From Usnea hakonensis (taxonomy: Eukaryota; Ascomycota; Lecanoromycetes; Lecanorales; Parmeliaceae), in contig BLJB01000238.1 of NCBI GenBank assembly GCA_013423325.1, positions 1 through 64,000 of the forward strand: a stretch of DNA of 64,000 nt. Direction: 5' to 3'. The position numbers and the translations under genes were made by a program. The notes under the pieces are model-generated. The model was given only the letters and a program-made list of their open reading frames with translations. It made no database searches and had not been told where the DNA came from. Positions 13,301-23,487 of this stretch are shown here, one piece after another; the first letter of the stretch is position 1; every line of letters begins with the position of its first letter.

Positions 13301-13501
13301 CTTGAATACTTATTAAGGAGAATGTAAGCGCTTACGCTCTTCAAGCCGTAACCTCGGTTGGTCCGCAGGACTCCCATGCGGCTGAAATGGACGCTGAGCC
13401 TGAGTGGTGCCTTTCAGATTTCTTCCCAACAGTCAAGAATGTAATCTTCGACTGCATCATATAATTGAGGTCTGAAATCGTGGTAGCCACAAAGCTTCGT
13501 C
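7317..13501. other. gene-poor 6.2-kb stretch
   Basis: No gene can be supported with confidence. An open frame at 8411-8848 (+, 145 aa) and frames on the other strand at 8677-9083 show no recognisable domain. A Pro/Ser/Thr-rich frame at 12054-12500 lies in CT-rich DNA and is probably non-coding. A T16 run lies near 9445. Short motifs of the type TACCTTA/TAAGGTA and CCTAGG cluster between 9540 and 11430. A poly-G run at about 13105-13161 contains a two-base N gap (13134-13135). Confidence 0.55.
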
Positions 13502-14610
13502 ATGGCGGACGATTCTTCGCTATCTGACTTCCCTGCAGATGTGCCACTCTTGCCGACTATCGAGTACGACTTCCGTGGTCTCGATGACTTTCCCATGCGG
13601 CATGGGATCACCTCGAGCAACCTTCAAGAGCTTGACTACACATCAGCTGAAGATGCTGCATCCTTGGTACAGTCATGGCTGTTCTTTGGAGTCCTGGCCG
13701 ATCTAGCCGGTACGCTTGTTGATCGGCAAAACATCCTGCACCTAAGCGCCTATCGTTTCCCACCCATCCGCCAGATTTCCGAAATAGACAGTGGTGTGGC
13801 TTCCGAATCGGAGGGGCGGACTTGGTCCCGCAAACTTCGTGACGTCGTACGAATTGGGATCGACAATGTCGAACGCATCGATCGCCTTGAAATTGCTAGA
13901 GCATATCCAATGCCACTCGTTCTACTCTCTATCAAGATACTCCTTTGTGACTTGGCGGCCATGAAATTTTTACCCACTGGAAGAACCCTGTCTCATACCC
14001 TACCCGCCTGGTTCCAGCTTTGTATCATCATCTGCCAAAGCTCTCGAAAATTTGATGATGGCCAACGGCTGGTGTCCCTATCAAATCCGTCGCATCGGCT
14101 CAAATTGCGACTATTCTATGATGCACTATCTATCAATTATGGATCGAAGAACTTCTAAAAAGACAGTTCATGAACTTTGTTCCTCGAATCAGTGTCAAGC
14201 GTACAATAGTAACCCAGACTCTTACGTGACTTCACATACGGCTACGGGTTGCCAGTATAGCTTCATAGCCGCGCCAACCAAGCAGCTTCAGGAAATTATC
14301 AGGTCCGGCGGAGTCCCGTTGGTATCGCTATGAAGCTCCGCATGGCAAGCTTACAATTCGTGTGCACACATCCAAAGCAAAAAGTCGTTACACAGCAATC
14401 TCTCATGTCTGGTCTGGATGGCTAGGAAACGTCGTGGAAAATTCACTACTCCTTTGTCAGCTTGAATACCTTGACAGCTGTGTTTCAAAGTTGCCAAAAG
14501 ATGGCGAGAGGGGTTTCAATTATAAGAAAAATGCTTATATTCGAGACCTTACTGGAAAGGTAGGGATCAGTACCTTGGGTCCAGACAATCTTGTATCATT
14601 TGTCCTCTAG
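13502..14610 (+). pseudogene. frameshifted HET-domain gene
   Basis: An ATG at 13502 opens 218 aa of the long N-terminal region seen in one class of HET proteins. The homology then moves frame at about 14050, where ANGWCPYQIRRI begins, followed by Cys-containing text and IIRSGGVPLV. It moves again at about 14312 to YRYEAPHGKL and the start of the HET domain, SRYTAISHVWSGWLGN. Neither change fits an intron of normal length with correct splice sites. The core HET motif that should follow (WID.LCI-like) is not found before the frame ends near 14610. Two frameshifts plus truncation indicate a dead gene. A functional relative may exist elsewhere in the genome. Confidence 0.7.
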
Positions 14611-14992
14611 GATGACACCGGGAAGCCGGACGCAATCTCCGGTTCAGCATTCACAGCATCGTACATATCAAAAGACCATTCTGAGAACCATGTATGACTG
14701 TCCCGTGCGTATGTGGGAAGTCAAGGACACAAGCTCAATTCCAAGGTCGGAAATGAAGACGCTTGAGAACCAAGGTGGACCACTAAACTGTCCCACCATC
14801 CAATGCACGATGTTGACGGGGGACTACGAGATGTTTCTCGAAACAAGTAATTGCAGCTCCATGATTAACGGCGTACGGACATTAATAAAGGCAATGGCTT
14901 GACAGACACTCCCCGCCCCGACAAACCTTATGCTCGCCGTACGTTACCTCCAAATCCAAGTGGCATGGCCCTCCATATTTCGATAGTCCTGT

Positions 14993-15424
14993 GTGTTGCT
15001 ATTCGACTCCATTGCGGAATTGGGGGTCTTCCCAATCGTAGTCGCTCAAGCGCATGGTCACTTCACCGCCCTGGAGCTGTCTGCAATAGTCTGCTGTCTC
15101 AGCTTCCTTTGGCTTTTATCGGGCTTTGTATTACTAAGTTCCGTTGGCGCAATACTAGTCATCATCGATCGAGTCCACCGACACAATTTCAATGCTGTTA
15201 CTATAGCCTATATTGCTATCACATTCGGGAGTCTCCTGCCGGGGATACTGTACGCTATCATCTGGGATGTTACACTTAAGAATTACGCCTACAAAGCCTG
15301 GCTGGCTACATTTGAAGAGGACTGGGATACAAATGGCAAGTATAAACTTTGGTGGTCGATCTTTCGTGTCAACAAAGAGCTTGTAAGCATATTTCACAGA
15401 AAGACTGGAATGAGAATTGACTAA
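14993..15424 (+). pseudogene. fragment of a multi-pass membrane protein
   Basis: An open frame of 143 aa with no ATG at its beginning contains three hydrophobic segments of membrane-spanning length: LELSAIVCCLSFLWLLSGFV, SVGAILVI and AITFGSLLPGILYAIIW. A charged tail ending HRKTGMRID follows. The 5' part is not recognisable in any one frame: 14899-15000 gives another hydrophobic piece, IVLCVAIRLHC, in a different frame. It may be the distal part of the degenerate gene at 13502 or a separate relic. Family not recognised. Confidence 0.3.
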
Positions 15425-16807
15425 GGGCATGTGTGACATGGGCAATGAACGACCTTGAATTTTAATTCGACAATTAGACTGCAGGCTTACAATCTTCGAC
15501 TTTACCAACCAGCAGTCTTGTCTTACTGCTCTGCAGTGCTATATCCAATTCAATGATGACCTACGTAACACTATGGCTCTGGCCTCGTTTGAGGCACATT
15601 GAGCCAGACCTCCCGGCATCAAGGAAAAGTCCATGGGTGAGCCATGGATCGAACCTGCTGGTGAGTAGGTATATGAAGAAGTCCTGTGATCTTGAGAAGA
15701 AGTTTGGAACATTGGGTATAGGACATGGTCTTCTTACGGCGGCTAGGATGTACGAGTACAGCAACTGAGTCTCAACCAAGCATCTCCACACTTCGACGTT
15801 TCGAGCGAGCATCGAGAGAGTGAATTGAATTAGATCAAATTGATTCATACAGAGAGAGAGTGGGTTCGAAACACTGAGCGCTATAGACTGATGGCTACTA
15901 CGCTTTCGGCTCTGGCAAGTGTTCAGCCTATCCTCGCTCGCCCCTCAACCACTGATCTTCGATGATGATCCCAGCTCGTTCATGTGTTGCGTGCATGAGG
16001 GTCTGGGTGATGATATAGATATTCTAATAGAATATCTCTTGAACCATGCTCGTTTCATGCTAGTTGATGTGTGCGGAGAGGCCTAGCAAGCACTTACTAA
16101 TTGCCAAATTCCGGTTTACGATTGGCTGATTCCAACATAGACATGTCTGAGGGCAAGATGGCAAGATAAGGATTCGGCCAAGGCCTATCACCAGTGACCT
16201 GCCTACCAACGCTTTCTCATAGCTTCTGATCGAGATTTTTGCTCGGAGCTTTTCGTACTTGTTGTGAAACAGAATGCGATTGGTCTAAAAGCGCTGGAAG
16301 CGCCATGTCGCGCCTGCGTCACAATTCGGCGATGAGTGGATGCCTTGAGGAAAATGCATCAAAACATACCCTGTCTCCCTCGGAAGGATGTTTCCAACTC
16401 ATCGTATGACAGCAAGTCATCATCAGCATGGGCTGAACTCCTATTAATGATGCCTGGCATGCACTAAGATGCGGCACACGATACAACTCATTGGGCTGGA
16501 CCCTGCCCTCTACCTCAGACTATGAAGTCGCCTGTAAGGATACTCCTACTCGTAGGGCCAGGGCTATAAGGCTGGTCCTGCTTCACTGTATTTTTGGCCT
16601 CGTCTATCTCCACTTCGTTCTGGAATGAGTTGCTTCAAAGACTGATGAGAGAACGCATGCTTACGGTATTACTCTTATCTAAAAAACCCGTACATGTCTC
16701 CATCACACCTCAAATACAGCAATTGACTAGAGCGCTAGCGCACCTTTCATGGCATCTAGTTACACTTTCTGGTTTTTAGCCCTGGTCGTCTACTCTAATG
16801 GTCACTT
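15425..16807. other. intergenic, nothing recognised
   Basis: Short frames at 15553-15848 on both strands have no domain signature. No RNA gene, repeat array or mobile element was seen. Confidence 0.5.
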
Positions 16808-18299
16808 TCAGTGACCATTAATGGCTGCTTCGTGCTCGACATCCAAATATGCAAGCTTATCAACCCTTTGCCATTCCTCATTCTTGTAATATGATTGCCG
16901 AAGAGGTTCCAAAAATCGGTTGACAGCCTTCCTAATGGCCAGTTTCAATGCCCCAGGCGTCACCGTGCCACTCTCGAAATCCTCCTCGAGCTCTTGGTAG
17001 TTAGTGTATGGCTTTTGCAACGGGCCAGCGCAGCTATCAACAATGATAGAGAAAGACGGATCACCTTCCAACACGCCTTTGTCCCTGGGGTATTGGTTGG
17101 CATCAGTGCTTTCTCCACTGTCGTGCTGCCCTTGAGATTCCTCTTTGCGAAGTTGATAGAGAGGAATCAATACTTCTTTGCATAGAGCTAGCAGGCCGTT
17201 CCTTGCGGGCACCATTCCATTGCACACGGCCCTCTCAAGTTTCTTCTGGACCAACTCCGGCGATTCCAGAATACCAATGTTCGAGTCTGGGATCGAGGCT
17301 GACATCTTATCGCCCGACAGGCCCGGTATCATTGCATTCATCATGTGAGAACGCTTCCGGTATCCAAGTTGTGGGAGGAAGTGCTCGGCAAATGCGAAGA
17401 TTTCGCGCTGAGTATATATCTAGTTCAGCAGGCTGTCTACAGCTCGCCAAGATCAAGTGCTAAAGGCGGAGTATACCTGGTCTTCACCTCCGAACTGAAA
17501 GTCTGCATCTAGGTAGACCTCCCCCAGCACCGGTAACCCTGGACAAGACAACACGCTGAGTTTCGCTCCAGATTTACGGTACTCCTCTCCTGCCCCTTGT
17601 GCATCTTTGATGTCGGCGACAGCATGGAGTTTATAGTTGTCGATCATGAATTCCCGGCTAAGTTCGTAAGAGGACCCATCTACAAAGTGGACTTTGCCAG
17701 CTGGAACACCTAGAGCGTCTAAGACGGCAGCGAATGTGATGCGGTAATATTTGGTCCGCCATGCTACGACTTCCATGGACTGCTTGTGGTTGACAAGAAA
17801 GGCGTAGAGATCTGGGTCACTCGTGAGTATCCTCTGAGCTCATTGTATACAGGAGGGGCTGATTTTAAAAACCACAGAAGAGTATGGTCACCTATAGATC
17901 CTTTAGTAAAGTCTAATAGGCATGGAACGGAACCGAAAGGCAGGGGAAACAAAGAAACCCACATCTACACCTGCCTTCACCATCTCCGCAAGCTTGAGTA
18001 GGGGCGCCAGATATGCTATGTGCGCTGTCCTCTCACCTCAGCTAATGTCGTATACCCACCCTGGACCATGGTGCCACACTTACGTTTGCCTGTTGGTGCT
18101 GTCGCTATAATGGCCTTCCGTCAGCGAGTGAAACCTTAGCACTGGTTGTGCAATGCAATAAAGAGATAGATTTACCCCAGAAAGTTTTTGGGTTTTTGCC
18201 GGCTGCGAAGACTTCTTCGATCGCCTGCCCTCCATTCACTTCTGCCATACGACGTACGACGAGATCGTATCTCTGCTGCGGAGATAACGAGGTCAACAT
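16808..18299 (-). CDS. tyrosyl-tRNA synthetase-like class I enzyme with altered substrate pocket
   Basis: Five exons keep phase throughout: 18299-18176, 18104-18084 (21 nt), 18024-17963, 17833-17477 and 17407-16808, giving 387 aa. The fold matches cytosolic eukaryotic TyrRS over its whole catalytic length. The ATP signature is TGKPHIAY (residues 46-53; usual HVGY), GGEDQ ends at 188, and KMSAS is at 222-226. A C-terminal helical region ends in AINGH. TyrRS activates tyrosine and charges tRNA-Tyr. Aligned to human TyrRS, the tyrosine-contact positions Tyr39, Tyr166, Gln170 and Asp173 are Phe40, Cys166, Pro170 and Gly173 here. The first and last of these normally hold the phenol hydroxyl. The frame is intact, so the change looks selected rather than decayed. 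It is divergently transcribed from the 2OG oxygenase gene. It is probably a paralogue with a new substrate. A housekeeping role seems unlikely but cannot be excluded from this window. Confidence 0.9.
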
Positions 18300-19182
18300 G
18301 GTCAAGACTTTCAAACCAGGGAGTTGTACGCGATGTGGAGAGTATGTCGTTCTGACAGACGATGAGTGACTCAAAGGACCTTCACGTGAAAAATGGACAT
18401 TGGACTCCGCTTCTTCGTTTGACATTTAGTCGCTTCTGCTTACTCTTGAGCGAATACTACGAACGCCATGCAGGTATCAATTGTGCGCCCCAACAGCCAT
18501 TTCCCCGCTCGGAGCTGAATCACAGCGTCATAGCCTAGTGTAACCGCACAAGGACTCTAATGCATGAGAACGAATGGACCAGCTACAGTTTTCAATGTCG
18601 TGGATTCTGCTCAACAGCAGCCATCTCGCTTGACGCTGCTGGGTGTCGCACTGTATAAGCGACGGCCCCAAGCAATGGCATGCATGGTAAGACCAAGAGC
18701 GGCGTTTTGAGCGGCGATGTACTAAAGTCAAAGACAACACCTGACACGAGGCTCACGGTGATCCCCAAGAATCTAACAGATAGTGCAAACATAATGCTAG
18801 AAAATCTGTTCGTAGCTCCTCGGTCCTGCTTCTGCCCCCCTTGCAGGGATCTGTTCAAGATTACGACCGTTTAATACTCGGTCTTGTTTTATTACCGGAG
18901 TGCGCCGATGTACGAGGGGCACCTCACCCCTATGCTGCGAAGTTCTTCGCTTCAGCATTTCGATATTGTTCTTGCAGACTCGAGTCACATCGCCGTCTCA
19001 ATCTGGATTTTTCACCTCATATTGTAAGGTCCCGAGCCGTCCGTGCAACTTGGCATATCTCCAGCTCCAGCATTTGTCTTTGCCCAGAGAAAATCATTCT
19101 TCCCCCCTATCTATCTAGTCTTCTCCCTTGTATTCTACATGCTCTCCCAACCACGCTGACTGATCCAAGATTTTTCATCATA
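18300..19182. promoter_or_regulatory. shared divergent promoter region
   Basis: These 883 bp separate the start codons of the TyrRS-like gene (-) and the 2OG oxygenase (+), so they probably hold both promoters. CT-rich tracts (about 19085-19150) immediately precede the 19183 ATG, as is common in fungal promoters. No specific factor site is claimed. Confidence 0.5.
18592..18858 (-). other. possible small hydrophobic ORF between divergent genes
   Basis: An open frame on the minus strand encodes two membrane-length hydrophobic segments, IMFALSVRFLGITVSLVSGV and PLLVLPCMPLLGAVAYTV, followed by a short polar tail. It opens at a TTG. The first ATG lies just before the first hydrophobic segment. 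It could be a fragment of a membrane protein or chance. No family recognised. Confidence 0.2.
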
Positions 19183-20252
19183 ATGCCTGATGCCACCAAA
19201 ATGCCTTCGGTCACCATTGACGGTCAAGCCATCACCATCGCGCCGCTCAACACCGTCAATTACAAAGCCGTGGAGAGCGGAGATGCTGTAGAGATTACCA
19301 AACTGGCAAAATCCGCCCAGTCACTCGGGTTCTTCTACCTGGATCTCAAAAGCGAGGCCGAAGGGCATTTCCTCCAGGACATGAGGACGCTCTACAAAGT
19401 CGGTAAAGCCTACTTCCACGAGCCGGAGCATGTGAAATCTAGGAGCCTCTTTGCGGACGAGGAAAAGGGGTTCGTTCATCCATACATCCATCCATCTGTC
19501 CAACATACAAACAAAAACGAAATCACTTGTAGTCTAGGAAGACCAATGGTGGACTAATTCGCCCAATAGCTGGAAGCCAGACGGGAAAGGCCAAACACTA
19601 GAAGTATTCGCTCCCAACCCCCAATCTCACCGCACCCCTCCCCGCGTCTCCCCTTTTCCACAGGGTGAGAAAGACACCACAAACCTCTAACATTCCTCCG
19701 TCACCGCAACAGATCCCTCGTGACGAACCCTCCATCCTTCCGCCCACCCTCACCCCTCACCAATCCCTCTTCCCCTCCATCACAACCACCTCCCACGCCA
19801 TAACCAAAACCCTCCTCGCCGCCCTCTCCACCTCCTGCTCCCTCCCCGACCTACCCGCCCACCACCTCGACACCAACCCCAGCGCCTCGGGCCTTAAACT
19901 CGACTGCGTCCCTTCCGAAGACGACCTGTCCGACGTGCCATTTTCAGAACACACGGATATGGGCACACTCACGTTGCTCTTTTGCGACGACTATACGACC
20001 GAGGTTCGTCTATCAGATGGATCTGAGGAGGAGGAGGGGGAGGGAAAGCGAGGGGAAAGGGAGCGGCAGCGATGGGCGTTCGTCGAGCCAAAAGACGGCT
20101 GCGCGATTGTCAACGTGGCGGATTCGCTGCAGAGACTGAGTGGGGGGTTTTTGAAGAGCCGTTTGCATAGGGTCGGGCAGCCGCTTAGGGGGGGCGGGGA
20201 CAGGTACTGTGTGCTTTATTATCTGAGGCCTGGTACTGCTGCTGCTGCGTAG
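19183..20252 (+). CDS. 2-oxoglutarate-Fe(II) dependent oxygenase (isopenicillin N synthase-like fold)
   Basis: Proposed exons are 19183-19469, 19570-19603 and 19713-20252, giving 286 aa in phase. The N-terminal DIOX_N region contains EITKLAKSAQSLGFFYLDL. The junction of exons 1 and 2 restores a G-W-K-P motif, the usual G-Y-K-P. The C-terminal 2OG-FeII_Oxy domain has the iron-binding HTD in FSEHTDMGTLTLLF, a distal His in GGFLKSRLHRV and the 2-oxoglutarate Arg in RYCVLYYLRPG. This family hydroxylates, desaturates or cyclises small molecules and is common in fungal biosynthetic clusters. Between the iron ligands lies an unusual Glu/Gly/Arg-rich insert (EEEEGEGKRG). Donors of both introns (GTTCGT, GTATTC) are weak, so exon edges are less certain than the family. 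It is head-to-head with the TyrRS-like gene. Confidence 0.82.
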
Positions 20253-20457
20253 GAACGAAGTGAATAGGGGGGCGGCGGCGACTAGCGAGGGGGAGATAGT
20301 TTGGATGAGGGAGGTGAGGGGTGTTTGAGATTTGCCTGACGCTTGGGTGTGGCTCTATGTGGTGGGTGTTTGTTTGCTTTGAAGTGGTCTCTTGTGTGTA
20401 TCTAAGAGGACTGCCATTCCTCAATTACGATTAAGAAAAAACCCTCGACTATATATA

Positions 20458-20496
<39 letters not shown>

Positions 20497-21288
20497 NNTC
20501 CCCCCCCCCCCCCTCTCTCTCTCTCTCCGGCGAGTCAAGAATAAATCTGCCCTTACCATTACCCTCATCCTCACGCAATCCAACCTCCCCTTCTCACCTC
20601 GCTCTCTTCCCCTCCCGTTCTTTCCCCCCTTTTTTCCTTCAGGGGGCATTCTTTATCCCCTCTCTCGGCTTCCCACTGCTGGTAAATGGATTACTATTTT
20701 TTTACTCTCTCTTGTTGGCTCCCCATCGACACAGCCAGCATAGTATGGCCCAGACCAGACCAGACCAGATCAGCGAGAGCGCGCGCGCGCCCAAAAGAGT
20801 CTTGGAAACAAAAAAAAAAAAATAGAAATCTAATACTGTTTTCTCTATGGGTCGTTGGATTGTTACTAGGGGGAGTCGATTTCATTTCATTTTTTTGAGT
20901 ACTGAGTCCTTTGAGGATTAGTTTAGTTTAGGTCATAGAGGAGGAGAGAAAGCAGAGGGTTGGGGGGGGGGCTGAGGGCTTTATATATATAAGATAGATA
21001 GAGAGGGGGATGGAGTAGGGATCAAGGGGCGCTCGATTAATCTGCTGCCAGTGGCACGCTTATTATGACTTTTATTGTTCTTTTCAGGTTTCCCACCGTT
21101 GGTCCGTTTACAATTGCCTTGTTTAGAGGACGATAGATAGTATAGAAGAGTGTGACGAGGTAGAAGAAGACGAGCTTGGCTTTTTTCCTTTTCAAGATTC
21201 TCGTTGCCTGCGCGAGGCCGGCCACACGACGCCTTTTACAAAAAGTGACAACCCGTCCTCCTTCTGACCTTTATCATCGCAGTCAAAA
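20253..21288. other. convergent intergenic region with poly-C/gap tract
   Basis: This lies between the 3' ends of the 2OG oxygenase and HDO-type genes. A poly-C run of about 50 nt (20459-20513) is interrupted by a two-base N gap at 20497-20498 and followed by (CT)n to about 20526. Further low complexity includes an A-rich run near 20815 and an AT run near 20985. No gene is supported. Confidence 0.6.
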
Positions 21289-23487
21289 TCACAGAGTACG
21301 CTCAATCTCCTCCCTCCCCAAAACATATCCACTCCAAAACTCCTCGTAGGCTCGACCCTCGCCCCCCATCTCCGCAAGACAGACCCCCAAAGCCTTCTTC
21401 TCCCTCTCCGCGATGCCACTCAGAACCTCTCGCCCCCTTTCCGAAAGCAGCCCTTCTCCCTCCATCCGCGCGATTCCCTCATGCAGCTCGGCGAACGCCC
21501 ACGTCAATCCCATCAGGGTGCTGAGATTCTCCATGGGCTTCATGGCCGCGTGCAACATGCCCACCGCGAAGTCGCTGGGCCACCACTCCAGCGCCTCCTT
21601 CACGGACCCTGGCACCGGTTGCCCGCTCCGTTCCGCCATCTCGAGGCCTAGTTCCACAATACCGGTGCAGTCGGTCCGACGGGCTTCGTCTATGCCGTCG
21701 ACCCCGGAGGTCTCGGGGCGGAAACCGGATTGGGCGCGGAGGAGGCGTATGATGGCGCTGGCGGTTGGGGTGGTTGTTTTGGCCGGGACGGTAACGGCTG
21801 TTTCGAGGAGGCAGGGATGGGTGAACCAGAGAGGCAGGAGGGCGGGCATGTTGACCTTGGGCGTGGGGATGAGTTTGCCGTAGGGGTGGAAAGGGTGAGG
21901 GGCTTTGGGAAGGGGAGTATCTTTGGGGCGAATGGAGGGATACGACGGGAGCAAGACTGGGTAGTCCGTGCGTATATCGCGCTTCTGAACTTTTTTTTGC
22001 CATCCATCGCGGCCAACAAATGACCAGTACCCGTCTTTTCTAGAAGTCTGCGCATCCGTTTGCGAGTCGATCCAGCGTACTAGCACGCGGGTCTCCCTTT
22101 GGGTGAAGGCGCCGAACATCTTGCCGCCCCACTCAAGCTCCTTGATGAATTTGCTCGCTTTACCATCACCACGATGGACCCATGATCGAGAGTTACTCAG
22201 ATCGAGGAGGAAGTCCCGTTGGTGTCCTGGGGATTCCCACCGTTCAGGCTGCAGCCAATCGGTCAAGGTGTGGCGGCCAATTCTGAGACGACTGTCGCGA
22301 TGATATTTGCGAGCCTCGCAGATTTTGGATTTGAAGATACGACGAACATCGGCTTCGAGCTCGGCTGGTGGCTCCAGAACGTCCCCCGTGTGGGCCTTAC
22401 CGAAGAAGTCTGACAGTATGTACCCGGCTTGTACACGTTTCCATGCTTGGTGTGCGGCTTTATCGCCTTCGGTCGTTCGCTTGTGCTCGATGTATTTGTG
22501 CACGGTCTGGAACGCTATCGCGGAGTGCCCCGAATCGGCGTTATCGATCGTAACATGGAGAATGAAGTAGTAAGGATCAAGTTTTAGCTCTGCCAGTTCG
22601 ACTGATGCCTTGAGCGTTTGAAGTGTCATGAGCTCGAATTGCAGATTGAAGCCCAAGATCTCGGGAAGAAAGTCGTGGGGAAAGAGCGAAATGAGCAATT
22701 GAGCCAGCCCGGCTTTCCAACTATGGATATTTTCAAGCCCAAGGCTCTGATGCACGAAGTCAACGCTATCGCCTCGAGGTAGGTGGACTCCAATGCTGTC
22801 CAGAAGCCGGCTGAAGAGCTGGACATGGTTTTTCTGGACATCGCCATCACCAAGCTCTTCGGATAGGACCTGCCAGGCATCTTTGGTTAGGTGACGAAGA
22901 GGGAAAGGGGTGGTGATCTTATGGACATGGCCTAGCCAGGCTCCGTCCATGAATTTGACCGGCGCTGCGGCCCTTAACCAGATGATAGCCTCATCCCTTG
23001 TCCCAAAAAGCTCTCTAGGTGAACCATCTCTACGCCTGGAAAGGTACTGCCCCCACTCTTCGCTGATCGCCGCTTCTTCCCTCTGCAGGTATGCCGAGGC
23101 CGTTGCTTTGCTATACTCCTTCAAGGACAGAATTCCGGACTCGGGATTTTGGAGTGCACTCGCAAGCGCTTCGTCCAAGAAAGAGACGAGGGTGTTCCAA
23201 GACTCCTGGAGGATGTCTGGATGTTGCTCCAAGTTCTGCACCTTGTGGTAGAGTGCCTTGTACAGCGACAGTTTGTCACCAGTGGTCTCGGCGGAGCTCT
23301 GGGTGGCTTTGGAGATATCATTTTCGGCGAGCGATTCGTCGAAGCCTTGGCATTCTTCTGGACGTTTCTGTTCCAACGCCTCGCCTGCACAATACTGCTG
23401 GAGAGTACGGGTAGCCCATGCGCATGCGAAGCTTACCAGTACGACTGCAAGAAAGGATGCTACAATTGCGGAATCATGGACCAGCAT
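21289..23487 (-). CDS. heme-oxygenase-like diiron (HDO-type, iron-containing redox enzyme family) protein
   Basis: A single exon of 732 aa from the first ATG, at 23487. Upstream codons are open but start with GTG, so this ATG is preferred. A hydrophobic anchor lies near residues 7-26 (IVASFLAVVLVSFACAWA). The core at about residues 180-335 matches the Haem_oxygenase_2/HDO family of helical non-heme iron oxygenases. Candidate metal ligands are Glu211 and His221 in EELGDGDVQKNH, Glu276 or Glu285 in PEILGFNLQFE, and His311/Asp315/His321 in LHVTIDNADSGH. HDO relatives (UndA, BesC, SznF) perform oxidative cleavage or N-hydroxylation on amino-acid-like or fatty substrates. A further region of about 350 aa at the C-terminus has no family I recognise, making this about twice the size of bacterial HDOs. 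Together with the neighbours it suggests a role in small-molecule oxidation. The substrate is unknown. Confidence 0.82.
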   Translation of the reverse strand: MLVHDSAIVASFLAVVLVSFACAWATRTLQQYCAGEALEQKRPEECQGFDESLAENDISKATQSSAETTGDKLSLYKALYHKVQNLEQHPDILQESWNTLVSFLDEALASALQNPESGILSLKEYSKATASAYLQREEAAISEEWGQYLSRRRDGSPRELFGTRDEAIIWLRAAAPVKFMDGAWLGHVHKITTPFPLRHLTKDAWQVLSEELGDGDVQKNHVQLFSRLLDSIGVHLPRGDSVDFVHQSLGLENIHSWKAGLAQLLISLFPHDFLPEILGFNLQFELMTLQTLKASVELAELKLDPYYFILHVTIDNADSGHSAIAFQTVHKYIEHKRTTEGDKAAHQAWKRVQAGYILSDFFGKAHTGDVLEPPAELEADVRRIFKSKICEARKYHRDSRLRIGRHTLTDWLQPERWESPGHQRDFLLDLSNSRSWVHRGDGKASKFIKELEWGGKMFGAFTQRETRVLVRWIDSQTDAQTSRKDGYWSFVGRDGWQKKVQKRDIRTDYPVLLPSYPSIRPKDTPLPKAPHPFHPYGKLIPTPKVNMPALLPLWFTHPCLLETAVTVPAKTTTPTASAIIRLLRAQSGFRPETSGVDGIDEARRTDCTGIVELGLEMAERSGQPVPGSVKEALEWWPSDFAVGMLHAAMKPMENLSTLMGLTWAFAELHEGIARMEGEGLLSERGREVLSGIAEREKKALGVCLAEMGGEGRAYEEFWSGYVLGREEIERTL

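Noticed and set aside
17612..17651. KMSAS in the TyrRS-like protein as a defective KMSKS
   Set aside because: KMSAS/KMSSS is normal for eukaryotic cytosolic TyrRS, so it is not evidence of lost ATP binding. The pocket changes at 40, 166, 170 and 173 are the real anomaly.
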